Assembly (NCBI GenBank): GCA_018296165.2
Contig: JACKQL020000011.1
Span: forward strand, 620,001-684,000
Direction of reading: 5' to 3'
Source of the DNA: Termitomyces sp. T153
Lineage: Eukaryota > Basidiomycota > Agaricomycetes > Agaricales > Lyophyllaceae
DNA: 64,000 bases
Below the pieces are notes generated by a model. The model saw only the letters and a list, made by a program, of their open reading frames with translations, made no database searches and was not told the DNA's origin. Positions 1-12,170 of the stretch are shown here, in pieces. Numbering within the stretch: position 1 is the first letter of the stretch; every line of letters begins with the position of its first letter. The position numbers and the translations under genes are program-made.

Positions 1-3000
1 AATACATTGTGGTTCCTACAACTTGACAATGGCATGTGAAAAGGGATATCTCACATGGACAGCACCATTACCAACAATTTAATTGATGAAAACTCTAACA
101 ATAAATGCTGAGATGCAGTAGATGGTGGTGGAATGGGAGTGTGGATGGGTGAAGCTTGGTAATAGCCTTTAGAAACAACCTTCAACAATTTGGCTGCTTT
201 AGCCTTCCTCCATTTTTTCCTAGCTTTCTTTGCCAAATTCCTTACTTGCTTTTGCTCCTTTTTTATTGAGTTGGTGGATTCTCCACTATATGATGAGTCA
301 TCAAAGTCCATTTGCTGCACTAGTAGTGCCAATGCTGCCACATTTGACAGTTGTACTTCCAATATATCACTTTCATTGTTCTCTGCAATGTTTTAACCAT
401 TTCTGTTTCCATTTTAATACCCTCCAGAAACATCTCATCTGGCTTCTTTCCAAAGTTGTGACTTGCTTGGAGCTCCCTGATCAGGTGACACTTGCAGGTG
501 AAGGCAAAGTAATGGCAATCTTCAGGCTTATACAGCATCCAGTAATCTAGCCATTCTTTGCATTCAAGTCTCCTTTGATGATGCTCACCAACACTGCTGA
601 ATGTGTGCAGATAAATGTGCTTCCAACACAAGGAGAGTAGATCTTTATATCTTTATATTAGCATGTTTCTTCTTTGCCCATTGTCTTCTTCTTGCTTAGT
701 ACATTCTTGTTGTGTCTCACTACATCTTCCCTCTCCATCTGCATTTCTTCTAACTACTGCATGGCATGTTAATTTACAACACCAGATCAGTAAGGATCCA
801 GAAGAAACTGTGGGGCATCATGTTTAGGAGTGTCCATGATTCTCAAAACATAAATAGTTATAGTGTTGTGGACATTTTTGTTGATGGAAAGTGAGAAGGA
901 AGAGGAAGGAGTGTTGGAAGTCTGGCCACAGAGCAATAGATATATTGTGAATGACATATGAGTTTAGTGGGAACAGAGATACCAGGCATTTCTTCTTCAA
1001 CACACCCAAAGGTTGCTGTGGAAGTACATCCTTAATAGTTCTTCTCATTAAGCCTTCTTCTACAAATTTGTTATCTGCCACTATGTTATATCAGCTGTCA
1101 CACTTTCCTTGTATGTCATATTGTTGAAGCAGATAATGGCTAGCCTCATCAATAGCTTCTTCAGCCTCTATGTGACATAGCCAATAAGTCCAGATGTAAA
1201 TATCATTTTGCAGCTATCTGGACTTGAATCTCCAGCAAATGTACAAAGGTACATTAGCTGTAACAAAAGCAGGCAGTGATTCTTTATATGTCAAATAATT
1301 GTACATCATGTACATGCCAAGGCAAAATCCTGGTTAAAAATTACACACAAGAGAGCTGTTAATCTTGTTGAGCCAGGTAGCAGGTAAATAAAGCTCTTGC
1401 TTTGTATATAAAATCCAACTTGGGGGCACAGTAGCCCAATCAGGAGGGTGCAAATACATGTTGTATGTAATAGCAAAGGACATGTACAGTAAAAACAAGG
1501 AAAGTGTCTCATGCAGCATAGAGGGCTCCAACCATCTAATTATACATAGCACAAGGGTTGTCAAAGCCACAGTAAGATGGAAGATCAATGATAGGGCCCT
1601 TTTTATACTTGTTGAGCTGAAGATTACAAGGAAAGAGGCTTTTTCTGAAGGTGTAAAGCTTAGCTTCAAGCCCATAACATTGATCAAAAAGATCTGGCTT
1701 TATCCAGTACAGAAGTTTGCAATGTGTATTGCTTATTGGTAAAGAGTCTGGCATCAACTTAAGGCATTTGAAAGGCCTTAAGCACTGAGGGTAGGAGGGC
1801 CAGAAGGCAAGATACATTCTCCAAGACTGAAGCCAGTGGGCCTTATGAAGCTAACAAGCATACTGAAATAAATAAATCTCTTTAGTTTGTGACAAAGAGG
1901 TATTCTTATGGGAAGTTGTGAACAGTTTGGCAAAGTCTAAAGTCCACAGCTATACTGATCCCAGATCACAAATAATTGGGGAGTCCTTACAAGCCATATG
2001 AATGAGATCTTCCTTGTGGTGACCAGTGATAATAAATACAGCACTTTGTACTTCATAGTAATGCATGGCTTTCTATATAATACACAATAAATGCAAAGTG
2101 TTGTTGATAAATAAGTAACAGACCATTTCATAGAGAATATCTATATTCAGCAAGTTAGCTCATCAGCACATGTATGCCATACAATAAGCTCATAAAGAGC
2201 AGGTCTGTCAGGGACACACAAGTGAAGCAGTGATGTGCTCCTATGCTACCTAGCTGCCATGTGGGAAACTAAAAAGAAGGCCCAAACACTAGAACTAGAT
2301 AGTATAGCTGGCAATAAGAAGTAATAGGAGCAAGTCAGTAACCTTCCCAGAAAACAAGAGCTCATAGATGTGAAGGTAGATGAAGAAGTGAAAAATGTCA
2401 CTACTGCTAGCCCAAGTTGCTAGACAGTAACAAGAAGTTGCTAAGCTGCTAGGTAGTAGAAGAAAAAGGGATAGAGACAAAAGAATTGCTAGGATGAATC
2501 ACTAATAAAAGGGATAAGTTGCTAAGAAAGGAAAACTAAGCAATAGAAAGGAGTTGGAGAACAGGGAATAGTTGCTAGCATTGCTAAGTTACAAAAACCA
2601 CTAAGAGCACCTGCAGTCAGCACCCACACTAGATTAAGTATGAGGTTGTCAAGACTCCTTGCTAAGTTGTTAACAATGAAGAGAGAGAGCAATAAGAAAT
2701 CTAAAGCTAGTAAGCTGAAAGCTGATGAGGGGAACAATACTCTGTTGGTTTCTTTTTGTTTCTATGTACAGGCAGTATTTATACTGTTTGTAGGTATAGT
2801 ATTTAGAAAGGAAATATTAGTTGCCACCAGCAATGGCATCTGCCAAAGTGTCCCTGATACATACTGGATGTCAGTATGGTAACCAAGTATTTATATGCAA
2901 TGTCAACAAAATGTACAATAAATGTCAGTAACAATAAAAAAGCATACCTAACATCAATATTTGAAGTGTAGATGCCATTCAAGCATGTTTGTAAGCAAGA

Positions 3001-5325
3001 CAAAAAAAATGATAAGTAAGAGGTCACATGGCTTTTAATATATCTATTTTGGAGAGGAGGTATTGTTGTTGCTAGGTAAGGTTGCTAGCAATTGTCACTA
3101 AGGAAGGTCTCAGCCTTATCATTCTAGATCCAAAAGCTAGACTCTATGTGATGAAGCTTGTGATCCAGTAGTCTTGTGATCCCTAAAATCCCATGCAATA
3201 GCTATGTTGTTGCAGACCTTAGGGCTAGATCTCACATGATGAAGCCACATGACTTGTACAAACTCATGCTGTGTCCACATCAGGTGCTGCCCAGATAAGA
3301 TAGTCCTAGATGTTAATAATGGTGCCCAGCAACAGTTGGGTCTTATCAGTAGAAGGTCTAGCCAAATCCCAGAGAATGGAAGAGACAACTCCCAGACCAG
3401 CAGCAATGAGTCTAACAGCTCTAGCAGTAGCAAAGACTTGTGTAATCCTGCCTTTACAACCAAAACATTGTAAACAGGTATGTAGCATTGGTGTTTCAAC
3501 TCAATACCAAGGCAGCAACAGTGACTACATGTGGCACTCATTTTCCTACAATATGGTATTACAGCCTCCAGTTCATACAATCTAGTATGACTAAGGGATT
3601 GAGTAGTGTTCACAAGGCAGATAAGATGTACATGTAAGACAACATCTCTAAAGACCAAAAGCATATTGATTCCTGCTACTTTAGTAGTGAGTTTCTACTG
3701 TTCAATAAAAAAAATGCCTAGCCCTCTTTTTTTTTCTCACCACATGTGTTTTCCATGCCAAGTGTACCCAGGTGTACCCTTTCCTCCTTTTGCATTATTT
3801 TGCACTCCCATTTTCCTCAAGCCAGCTGTGTGTGATCACAAACTGCCCATTTGTTGTTTTACTCTGTGAACTTTACTTTTGTTACTGACTGGATCCTATC
3901 AAGGTCTCACATCCTCCTAATTACCCCATTGTAATTCAAATACTTTACAAATCAATCCTTTGTTTTGTCCCCCACACTCTAATGTCTTTGATTATCATCA
4001 TCCACACTAACAATGAAATCACCCTGGTCCCCAATTTACTCAGTTGTTCTCCTGTATTCTTTGTGGATGGCAATATAACCCTTATGGCTGGTGACCTGTA
4101 TTGGGTAGTCCATTCTGTTGCTCTTTCTTTACATTTCCAAGTCTTCCATGATATATGGATAAATTGTCCTGTATCAAGCTCTACTTCTCTTATTGTCCAT
4201 TTCCATTCAGAATCTGCCAATGACCTTGTTTACTTTGTCAATATTCTTTATGGATATTCTAGGTATGAAGACAATAACTCTGACACCAGTAAAACCCTCA
4301 CTTGACTCTCTCAAGCCCTTTCCTCTGTAACCTGAAGATGACAATGGCTCAGATAGGATCTTTATTACACATGGCCACAAAGTTTGCTTACCTGCAGCTT
4401 GTGGAAACAAGGCTACCTGTTTGCTGCAATAAACTAAGAAATGGAGTTGAACTAAAGCCAAAACAGTCTCAAGCATGGTCGAGCATAAAAGCAATATGCT
4501 CATGCACAAGCACACAGAGTTCCTTGTTGACCTGGGCTAGTGTGGATACTTTGTAGATGTTAAGCTGTTTGATAATGCAGAGGAAGACATCTTTGGGTAT
4601 GCTCACTATTGTGGACAATGGATCACAGTGTAGAGCTTGCCCTGTAGTTTGTTATAGCTGTTGTGAAGCAATCGGATAAGTACATTTACAGGCATCTGAC
4701 ATTGTGTGAGTTTAGATGTGTGACAAGATGGATGTAGTCAAGAATTGTCATATTTATTTGTACTTAAACAGGCTGCAATGTGGCTAACAGATGGAGGACT
4801 TTGAATTATAGGGTCAGCTACAAAATTGTGAACTGATTGTGTAAATAATCAAGTGCATTATTCTTTGGTAAAATTGTAGACATCCACATTAATGAGCAGG
4901 CAGTGAGTAGTGGGCTATGTGGTTTGATCTGAACTGCCTTAGGTAGTTACTCATCATTTCAGCTTTCAAGTTTTTTCAAATTTTGGAAGGCAAAAAGTCT
5001 CATCACATGACTGATTGTAGTGATGAGTTGTGTCATCCAAAAAAAGTAAAAGAAAAGCACAACTTAGACACATGGAAACAAGATGCAACCGAGTATTATA
5101 TTTCCTTTCCAATGTACATGACAGAGTAGTATGTAATGACTCTGTTGCAGCAGATTGTGCACAGGGGAGGACAAACTGAGTCAGGAAGAGGGACAAACAC
5201 TTAGGGTTGGTCATGCTGACAGGAGCTGGAGTCTCATATTGAGTAGATGATAATACAGAATTCTATCCATGTGCACACCTAGAGTCTTGTATTCAGTAGA
5301 TGATAATACAAGACATCCAGAGAGC
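1..5325. repeat. CpG-depleted, AT-rich decayed repeat region
   Basis: This stretch is AT-rich and contains only a handful of CG dinucleotides (for example near 4471, 4672 and 5089), while TG and CA are common. All reading frames are short and none gives a recognisable domain. From about 5,325 CG dinucleotides become normal again. Loss of CpG with excess TpG/CpA is what decay of methylated transposable elements leaves in basidiomycetes. I therefore infer old mobile-element sequence, but no LTR, terminal repeat or transposase could be identified. A minus-strand stretch at about 3945-4560 is protein-like but broken by stops and unassigned. Confidence 0.7.
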
Positions 5326-5429
5326 GAAGATAATCTACTTGCCACGTGAGTCAACTGATGTGAGAGAAAGAAAGAGATAAAGTAAGTTGTGTAAACTACC
5401 GGCACTCATGGTTTCAACAGACTCATATT

Positions 5430-6257
5430 TCATTTTTTCCCATGCCTGTCATCCTTCCTCAACCTGCTCTGCTGGTCTCCACAACTGAGCATCAATGCGG
5501 ATTTCGGAGGAAAATGCATGGCCTCAAGGCATCCACTGCGTCGCTCAGCAAGTGAGTGCCTAGATGGACTAGCAGGAGAAGGTGTCGGTCGCGCAGAGCT
5601 CAAATTAGCGTGGGACCAAGTGACGACAAGTACAGGTTGAACATCGACGGGTTTGGGCTTGCGTTTGAACGGATTCTCCTTGATCTGGGGCAAGATGGAT
5701 GGATTTTCTAGAGAATGCAAAGACGCACATATGAAAAGAGGTTAAGTGAAGTGTCAAGAGAAAGTAGTAAGATAAAAACTTGAGGATAGAGGAAGACTAC
5801 TGCTGTCAGCACTGTCCATCTGTCTGGGTGAGGGCCTCAAACTCAAAGCTGACTTGAGGAAAGAATGGTTGCTGGTTTTCGACGCCAAAGATTCTTGAGT
5901 GGGCACCTGACGGGACCCATTCTGGGGCCGGTTTTCGTCACTGACGGTTGGCTGACGAGAAAGCTTGGCGGGGAGGCTCCCAGAGTTGAGGAAAGAAGCG
6001 TTGCTGGTTTTCAACGCCAAGAATTCTTGGGCGGGCACCTGACGGGACCCAATCTGGGGTGGGTTTTCGTCGCTGACAGTTCGCGGACGAGGACGTTTGG
6101 CGGGGGGGCTCCCAGGCTTGAGGAAAGAACGGTTGCTGGTTTTCAACGCCAGGGATTTTTGGCCGGGCACCATCACTTTTTTCCTTTCCCGGTGATACAT
6201 ATCAGAACCCAATTTCCTTGGTTCCTGCATCTGAGCCGTGGACTCCTGGAGACCCAA
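5430..6257 (-). CDS. Hypothetical protein with 44-residue tandem repeats
   Basis: I do not recognise this protein. The first part (start 6257) carries two full 44-residue repeats and a partial third. Each contains a version of LALKTSN.SFLK, then TVSDEN.PQ.GSRQVP. It is rich in Lys, Arg, Pro and Ser, so it is probably disordered, and a basic stretch (AKRPRPRT) could be a nuclear signal. The second part, 5430-5720, is a separate open frame rich in Lys and Pro that is probably joined by an intron near 5725-5800. A donor and a CTTTGCATTCTCTAG-type acceptor are present there, but no joint I tried kept the second frame, so the 3' half is uncertain. It lies just downstream of the kinase gene on the same strand. 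Confidence 0.4.
5850..6165 (-). repeat. 132-bp in-frame tandem repeat, about 2.3 copies
   Basis: Two full and one partial copy of a 132-bp unit lie head to tail. They are visible on the + strand as three spaced copies of ggttgctggttttc or close variants, at about 5862, 5998 and 6130. The unit length is divisible by three, so copy-number change would keep the reading frame of the hypothetical protein that contains it. Confidence 0.8.
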
Positions 6258-6481
6258 TACTTAGGGATACTAATCATACTGTGTTCACAACCTATTACAA
6301 TTACTTACACTTAAGGAACTCTCGGAAAATTTGCGGAAAATTTGGATTGATTTGTAATAGTGAAGGCCAGACGCTGGCAAACCATTAGCAGAACAAAGGC
6401 TCTCTAAATGACCATGATTCGTGGCCGGATCTAATGTGAAAATATGACAGGATGAAAGTCCGGCTTTCAATCATAGGGTTG

Positions 6482-7795
6482 TTATATTCTAGGAATAGCG
6501 GGGATGCGACGCGCCATTCGAACAAGCTGCTTACTCCAATGAACGGCAGTCTCAAATAGTCCATACCGAATATCACTGGGAATGACTGGGGAGCGTAGCT
6601 TTTTGTTTCCAAGCCTCCCTATAATCACATCAAAACGGGCGGCTACCTCAGACATCATGGGTCTCTTGATGGGATCTTTATGGACCATGTCCGTGATCAG
6701 TTCACGCATGAATTCAAAACCTTGTGGAGTAGACCGGTGAACCCCATCCCATCCCTGATATCTTCCATTAAAGACCAGATACAGTCATGAAAAGCTCGCA
6801 ATACGCACATCGAGAAAAGACTGTCTCAAATAATTTCCAAGACAGTAAACATCCACCGCAAACGGATCGCATGGAGAAGCATCGGGTGCGAGATGTTCAG
6901 GAACTGTCTTGTCTCCTCCCCAAGGAGGTTTTTTGAGAAAAGGAGCATCCTCGGATCGATAGGTCTGGGAGAGACCAAAGTCTAGAAGAAAATACTTAAC
7001 AGGCTTGAGGGTACGAGAAGTCGGGTTCGACACTCTTCCGCTAAAGTCCCGCTTCATACGTCTTTTCCAAGGATGAGGTGGAGAATCAAAAAGACATGCC
7101 GTATCCGCCATGATATTATCGGATTTACAATCGCTGGGTTAAAAACATAAACACTTGAACATGATGACATACGAGTGACATACCCATGAACAATGCGATT
7201 CTCATGCATATAAAGTAAGCCCTATAATCCAAGGTTGAATACAACAAGCCCCGATGAATAGAACTAGACCATAACCTCGAATACTTGTTTGAAGAATCCT
7301 ACAGCTTCCCCGATGGTCTCGAAGGAAGGGAAGTCGACAGCAAACAAGAAAGGCATCACTAAAAAAGCTGTGTGAGAGCCTTCGGGTGGACTGATGACTT
7401 CCAGGATTGGTATGCAGTGGTTTCGCGGATTAGAGGAAAAAGTTTGAGAGCAGAGATGGTTTATCATAGAAATCTCATTTTCATGTATCTCGATGTCAAG
7501 TCGTTTGAGTGCTACAAGAGAACCATCAGTACGGGTAGCATCTAGAATTTGATAATGCTGCGCAAGCAATGATGCGTTAGTTAGTAAGTTCAGTTGTGCC
7601 ATAGGAAGCAGTGAGTACACGTAGAGGAAGCGCATCTTCGCAGTCCAACCAATCTTTGAGCGTAGTGATCCATGACGGTGTCCAGTCTGGGTCGTATCGC
7701 TTCCTGAGGGTGTAGCCGTGGTCTTTGAAGAACTTGTAGTGGTCGCGCCAGAAGATTTCTCCTGAAGAGAGTTTAGTTGGGTCGTAGTCTTCCAT
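6482..7795 (-). CDS. Protein kinase, Agaricomycete-type, probably active
   Basis: This is a Ser/Thr-type protein kinase-like protein encoded in at least four exons. The N-terminus (SGEIFWRDHYKFFKDHGYTL) is a hallmark, from memory, of a large expanded kinase family in mushroom-forming fungi. The catalytic elements are in order: VALKRL supplies the ATP-site lysine, HENEISMINHL the helix C acid region, and VHGDCKSDN the catalytic loop, where Gly replaces the usual Arg of HRD and the catalytic Asp and Asn are kept. FLLDFGLS supplies the metal-binding DFG, and VPEHLAP stands in the APE position. The catalytic loop is split by an intron (about 7134-7183) that rejoins in frame. The start at 7795 gives MEDYDPTKL; an in-frame ATG six codons upstream is less likely. 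The substrate is unknown. Confidence 0.85.
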
Positions 7796-8760
7796 TATTG
7801 TCGGGCAGAGCAAAGAGTGAAATCGCGACTGCCAATCATTACTGGAGCAAAAACTATTTACCCTTTATTGTTGTGACAGAAGGGGTAATGTGGAGCTGTA
7901 GATATACGGGGTATAACCGAAGTCAGGAATTCAAGTTTGAACAGAATGTTATGATATAATTCTTCAGTTATGATATGATTCTTCAGTGTTTAATCAACTC
8001 TTTGCTTTTGAGTCCTTACTTTTGACGTAATTTGAATTGAGTAACTGAAGAAGACGCATCAACATCCAGATCAGAAGTAAGGAGTCAAAACTTTGTAATG
8101 AGGACATCCCGAGTAAAAAGTAAAGAGCTGAATAAATAACGATGAATAAGGTCATATTCTTGACATTGACTTGGCCCGTGCGGAGTGTCTGGAATTACAT
8201 GTTCAAGACCAAGACCGAGTAGAGAGGTGAGCAGGCTGTACTTGTAACTACAGATCCATTGCGATATCTGTTTGTATTCAACTATCCAAATTCTTCAGTT
8301 TAAATTATGACACCTGTTACTGTTCAAGGAAATTGAGGGAGAAAGGAGGTGATGACTCTTCGTACTTTTTGGGATTCTAGTATTTTGGGACTCCACCTCT
8401 GCTGGAATCTATGACTTGGCACTTTTGAGGCTAAAATGGAAAATTGCCTCTAGCAGATGAATACTACGCTGCTTTATCTCTTACTGGGACTGCCAGCTTC
8501 CAAGGAATTGAACACTTAGCTTCAGGAACCAGAGGATGTATTCTGTTCGGTACTGATACCAAAACCTCCTTACTATGTATTCAAGAGCTTGTTACTCAAG
8601 ACCCATCCAATCTAACAACCCCCCCTCCCACATGTGTGGAGAATGACGGAGAATGAGTGATGTTGTTCCAGAGTATGCTTAGCGAGAATGGTTGTCAAAT
8701 TTGTGTATCAAATTAGTGAAAAACAGAAGAGCATGTGAATTGATCAGTAGTGGTTACAAT
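7796..8760. other. Intergenic, nothing recognised
   Basis: This 965-bp gap lies between the kinase start and the TAF6 stop. A 70-codon open frame at 8444-8656 (+) has no recognisable domain and no splice context, so I left it out. The base composition is like the other spacers in the gene island. Confidence 0.5.
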
Positions 8761-10375
8761 TTACAAAGAATCGTCGGATCGAGACATTCCTAGAATTGTT
8801 CTAGCCCAAGCGGCGTTTTCTGCAACTCTTTGGGCAAATAGTTCACCAAGCAATTCCTTCAATTGAGCCAGCACTTCAGCATCTAATGGATTGGAGGGCT
8901 CAAGTGCGATCACCATGTCCGATGTGGGTTGGAGTACACGCAGCGCGTCCTGAACCGTGTCATTGAGTCAGAAAAGGACTGAAGAATAGTGAAACACGAA
9001 CCATAACAGAATTAATTAATGGCCCAGCATCAGCTGCATTTCTACATTCACTCTCAACGACTCTTGCGCCTCCACCCTCGACCAACCCCTTCCGCACGGC
9101 TTCTTTCCCGACACCCACAAGCCCACGGATAGCTCCTTCTCGCGTACCTTTACTCTTGCCTGGTGAGATTAGCGCGAGTAGAAGTGTTTTCATGATTCGA
9201 GGCGAGAGTGATGGGTATGTTGTGGAGTGTTGTGTCAGAACACGAGAGAGCGTCTGCGCCGCAGTCGTACGAAGATGAGTTGCATGTGAAGGAGGGAGGG
9301 CAGAATGAAGCAATGTAGAGAGTACGGGAGGAAGTATTTGGTGGAGCTAATATAACGTGAGTAGTAGTTCTCAGCAGTCACAACACCAAAACATACGTAG
9401 GGTTCGACGAAGAGGGTATTGTTTTCCAGCAGGGCGCTGATGACGTCCATCATAACTTCCAAAACTTTGCCATCGCTCTCACTTGTTACACCCTCCTTCA
9501 GAGAGCTGACAACACCCTCTCCAACCCATCGTATGAGATAGGGAAGAAGCGCTTGAAGGCCCGCGTCGTTTCTCAGACTTGCAAGTGCCGCAGTACGTTT
9601 GGCAAAATCGTTTGATGGTGGAAGCAACGACTCCGTAAGCCGGCTGTAATATAGTTGCAACTCCCTCGATAGGACCTGTTTTACAAGCTGTTGTTGTTGT
9701 TGCTGCTGCTGCTGTTGACGCTTCGCAGCGGCATTTTGTGCGAGTGCCCCACTGCCATTAGCCAGTGTCTCAGCCTTCGTCGCATCAGGTTCAGTTTCTC
9801 GTGGTATGGCCGGAGGATTTTCGGGGATGAGAGGTTGTACACCCTCTACTGCAAGCCAGTGGGCAGTCCAACTCACACCCTTAGGCAGCGTGATCTTCTC
9901 TTCCCTCAAGACGCGGTCAAAGTCGATCTCCTCGTCCTCGACAAAATAGACCGGGCCCGCAGACGCAACCTGTGGAAAAGGCAAAGCTTTTCGGAACACT
10001 GGAGGGTTCGAAGATGCATGCCCATACAGAGGTTCAATGTTGAGAACGCGAAAGGCCTGCTCGATGTCGGATGTAGTCAGAGTGGTTCGTCGGCCATGTC
10101 GCATAAAACGCGCTGCTTCCTGGTCATCATTATGTAGAAAAGTCAATGAATCTGACTTGGCACCGACCTCGATGACCTGGTGTATCCGATATTCAACATC
10201 GCTTGCTAACGCAGAAGCAACAACGTCCGAAATGTTTATGCTCAGGGATTCTGCAGCATCCTAGAGGGAAGTCAGCTTTTCTACAGCCAGATAAACAAGT
10301 ACGCACCTTTATCGCGTCGATTCTGTAGACGCCAGTGTGTTGTGTCTGTGGTCCGCGCGGTTTGGACTTGTTCAT
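8761..10375 (-). CDS. TAF6: TFIID/SAGA subunit TAF6
   Basis: This is the TATA-binding-protein-associated factor 6, which pairs with TAF9 through a histone fold in TFIID and SAGA-type complexes in the nucleus. Exon 1 gives MNKSKPRGPQTQH...DAIK. The histone fold then reads ISDVVASALASDVEYRIHQVIE, an intron at 10120-10167 (48 nt) is removed, and it continues EAARFMRHGRRTTLTTSDIEQAFRVLNIEPLYGH, the diagnostic TAF6 block. A middle region (GPVYFVEDEEIDFDRVL) and a C-terminal helical HEAT-like region follow, ending in MSRSDDSL and a stop at 8761-8763. A run of ten glutamines lies at about 9685-9715 (- strand). Reading through the 48-nt intron would insert 16 residues inside the histone fold, so it is very likely spliced. 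Confidence 0.93.
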
Positions 10376-10617
10376 CGCGACAGAGAAGTGTTGTTATCTA
10401 TTTGTAGTTCTTCACGCGATTATATTAGCGGACGCGACCTATCTCGCTAATTGATTTTCTGTGAGGCGATGTTCATTCGATGAATTTACGGGGTAACGAA
10501 CTTCGGAGATCGATTGACTTATACTAAATTTACAGAGCTCTTGAAAAATGCAAGATATCGTACTTATGTCACCAAGGTGGACTCGAATAAGCCCTGTGGC
10601 GTCTACACCACGTTGAA

Positions 10618-11019
10618 TTACGCGACTAGTAAACAGCCGACAGCGACCAAACCATCTAGGAAAGGTTAGGTGAGCGTAACGGTGCGGAAACCCTGAAAAC
10701 GTACTGTAATAGACATTGTTGCAGCAAACGATACCCCCTTCGTATGGACTATAGTGCTATGAGGACATCGATCGGAAAGAAGCTATACAAGTACTCACCA
10801 TGAACCCTCATAAAGTTTACAGTTCAGCGCTACGTGCCCCCCCGTGCCAAGATCAATATGAGCGTACTCCGAAACTTTGGCCGCATATTTATTGCCCTGA
10901 TCCAGAACGTGCATACAACACTGGACACCTGGGGCCGGGCAATTGGCCGGACTGTTGGGAAGCGCCAGCGAGATAGAGATTGATGCGAGGGCGATGAGGG
11001 TGGCAAGTTTAAACACCAT
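10618..11019 (-). CDS. Class I-type hydrophobin, complete, three exons
   Basis: This is a small secreted amphipathic protein that assembles at hydrophobic-hydrophilic interfaces on hyphae or spores. The exons are 10799-11019, 10705-10748 and 10618-10655, and together they give 100 residues. The first about 21 residues (MVFKLATLIALASISISLAL) form a signal peptide. The mature part has the eight-cysteine pattern C-x6-CC ... C ... C-x6-CC ... C: NCPAPGVQCC, then ALNCKLYEGSC, then CPYEGGIVCCNNVYYNG, then VAVGCLLVA at the end. Both introns are short (50 and 49 nt), and the second contains CTAAC before its TAG. The CCNN...NGLVAVGC ending is typical of basidiomycete class I hydrophobins. An upstream in-frame GTG is not a plausible start. 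Confidence 0.93.
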
Positions 11020-11382
11020 TCTCACTGAGATGGGGGAGAGACATGATTTCGGCTTGCTTTATAGAAAGGTATAGGAGGTCTCAAGAAGTGAACGACCCTT
11101 TCGATACATTCACGAGTCTTTTTCGACTCCTACTTAGCACAAGTCTGAGACTACGCGGAGACGGATGCCCGTCTTTGGGATCGCGTTTACGGCAGAGGCT
11201 CCTTGACATACCGCTTCGAATTCGAGTACACTGATATGTAGTTGCTGATGGTGTACCTCTTTCCGCCACACTGCGAAGGTTTAACAAGATACACAGATGC
11301 AATAACATTACAATTACAGAATGTTGATCAATCAAGTTTCAAATTCACCAGTGCTAGCACAGTCCAACTTCTCCCAAGCAGT
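11020..11382. other. Hydrophobin upstream region
   Basis: This 363-bp spacer holds the hydrophobin promoter region and the 3' side of the RTC3-like gene; both genes read on the minus strand. I recognise no coding sequence and no clear TATA box. Confidence 0.4.
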
Positions 11383-11936
11383 TCAACGACCTCTCGAGAC
11401 GTTCGTAGAACCGGGGTTTGATGAACCGATGCGATCGCTACCCTGATCTTTGCCCTTCTGCAGAATCTGAGTCACAACTTCTTCATCCTTGCTCGTGCCA
11501 AAATCGTTCTCAAGTTGTTGTTTGGAAGGTTGACCAAGACGCCCCTGATGTCCTTGATTTGAATGGAAGATATCGAAAGCTGGAAAGGAATCAGCCTTGA
11601 TCATACTATACGGCTTGGAGACTTACAATCTACCACCTGGGAGATCGGTACAGACCTGGTCCAACAAAGAATCAACGGTCAACTCCAGATGAATGGACAG
11701 TAGGTATTTACGTGTCTGCGATGGAGATCGATCAATACATGATGGACAGCAACTAAGAAGGATGGGCTCACCTCCTGCTTTCCACTTCTTATACTATCGT
11801 GGATAGCAACTTGAGAATATGACCTTCCGGGAAAGACACGTAATAGACTGACCTCTTCGGGATTGACAATGACAGTGTATTCGTCTGTAGAAGTATGATC
11901 GGGCTTGTAGATGACTTTAGTGAGAGATTTGGACAT
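11383..11936 (-). CDS. RTC3: RTC3-like protein with SBDS N-terminal domain
   Basis: This is a small protein of the yeast Rtc3/YHR087W type, a single SBDS N-terminal fold implicated in RNA metabolism. The assembled exons are 11853-11936, 11772-11793, 11712-11715, 11627-11655 and 11383-11579, which total 336 nt and encode 111 residues, the same length as the yeast protein as I recall it. The product begins MSKSLTKVIYKPD, passes through VIVNPEEYKKWKAGDTS and QVVDSFDIFHSNQGHQG, and has KPSKQQLENDFG-like sequence before a polar tail. Skipping the 4-nt third exon puts a stop in the frame, so that microexon seems necessary. The introns are 59, 56, 56 and 47 nt. Confidence 0.88.
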
Positions 11937-12170
11937 GATGAAGATGTTAAATGGAGTTTATCGTGCGGGGAATCGATATGTGAGTGAACGGAGGTTGGGG
12001 GGACTTTATATCGGATTGTGGCACTCTGATGTCATCGGATTCGACTCGTCACGCGACAACTAAATAACAAAGGCCGCGGGGACCAATGACTATTCTTTTC
12101 GGCTCTTCGGATGCAACTGTCTATGTTTCTCACAAGCGTTATCTCACATTAACCCCGCTAGTACCACAGA

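Noticed and set aside
3945..4560. Possible decayed protein gene on the minus strand (F-box-like start)
   Set aside because: Stops in all frames and no convincing domain; treated as part of the decayed repeat region.
8444..8656. 70-codon + frame between kinase and TAF6
   Set aside because: No domain, no splice context and no support from neighbours.
10120..10167. Extra 16 residues inside the TAF6 histone fold
   Set aside because: The 48 bases have GT and CAG ends, and their removal restores the family sequence exactly, so they are an intron.
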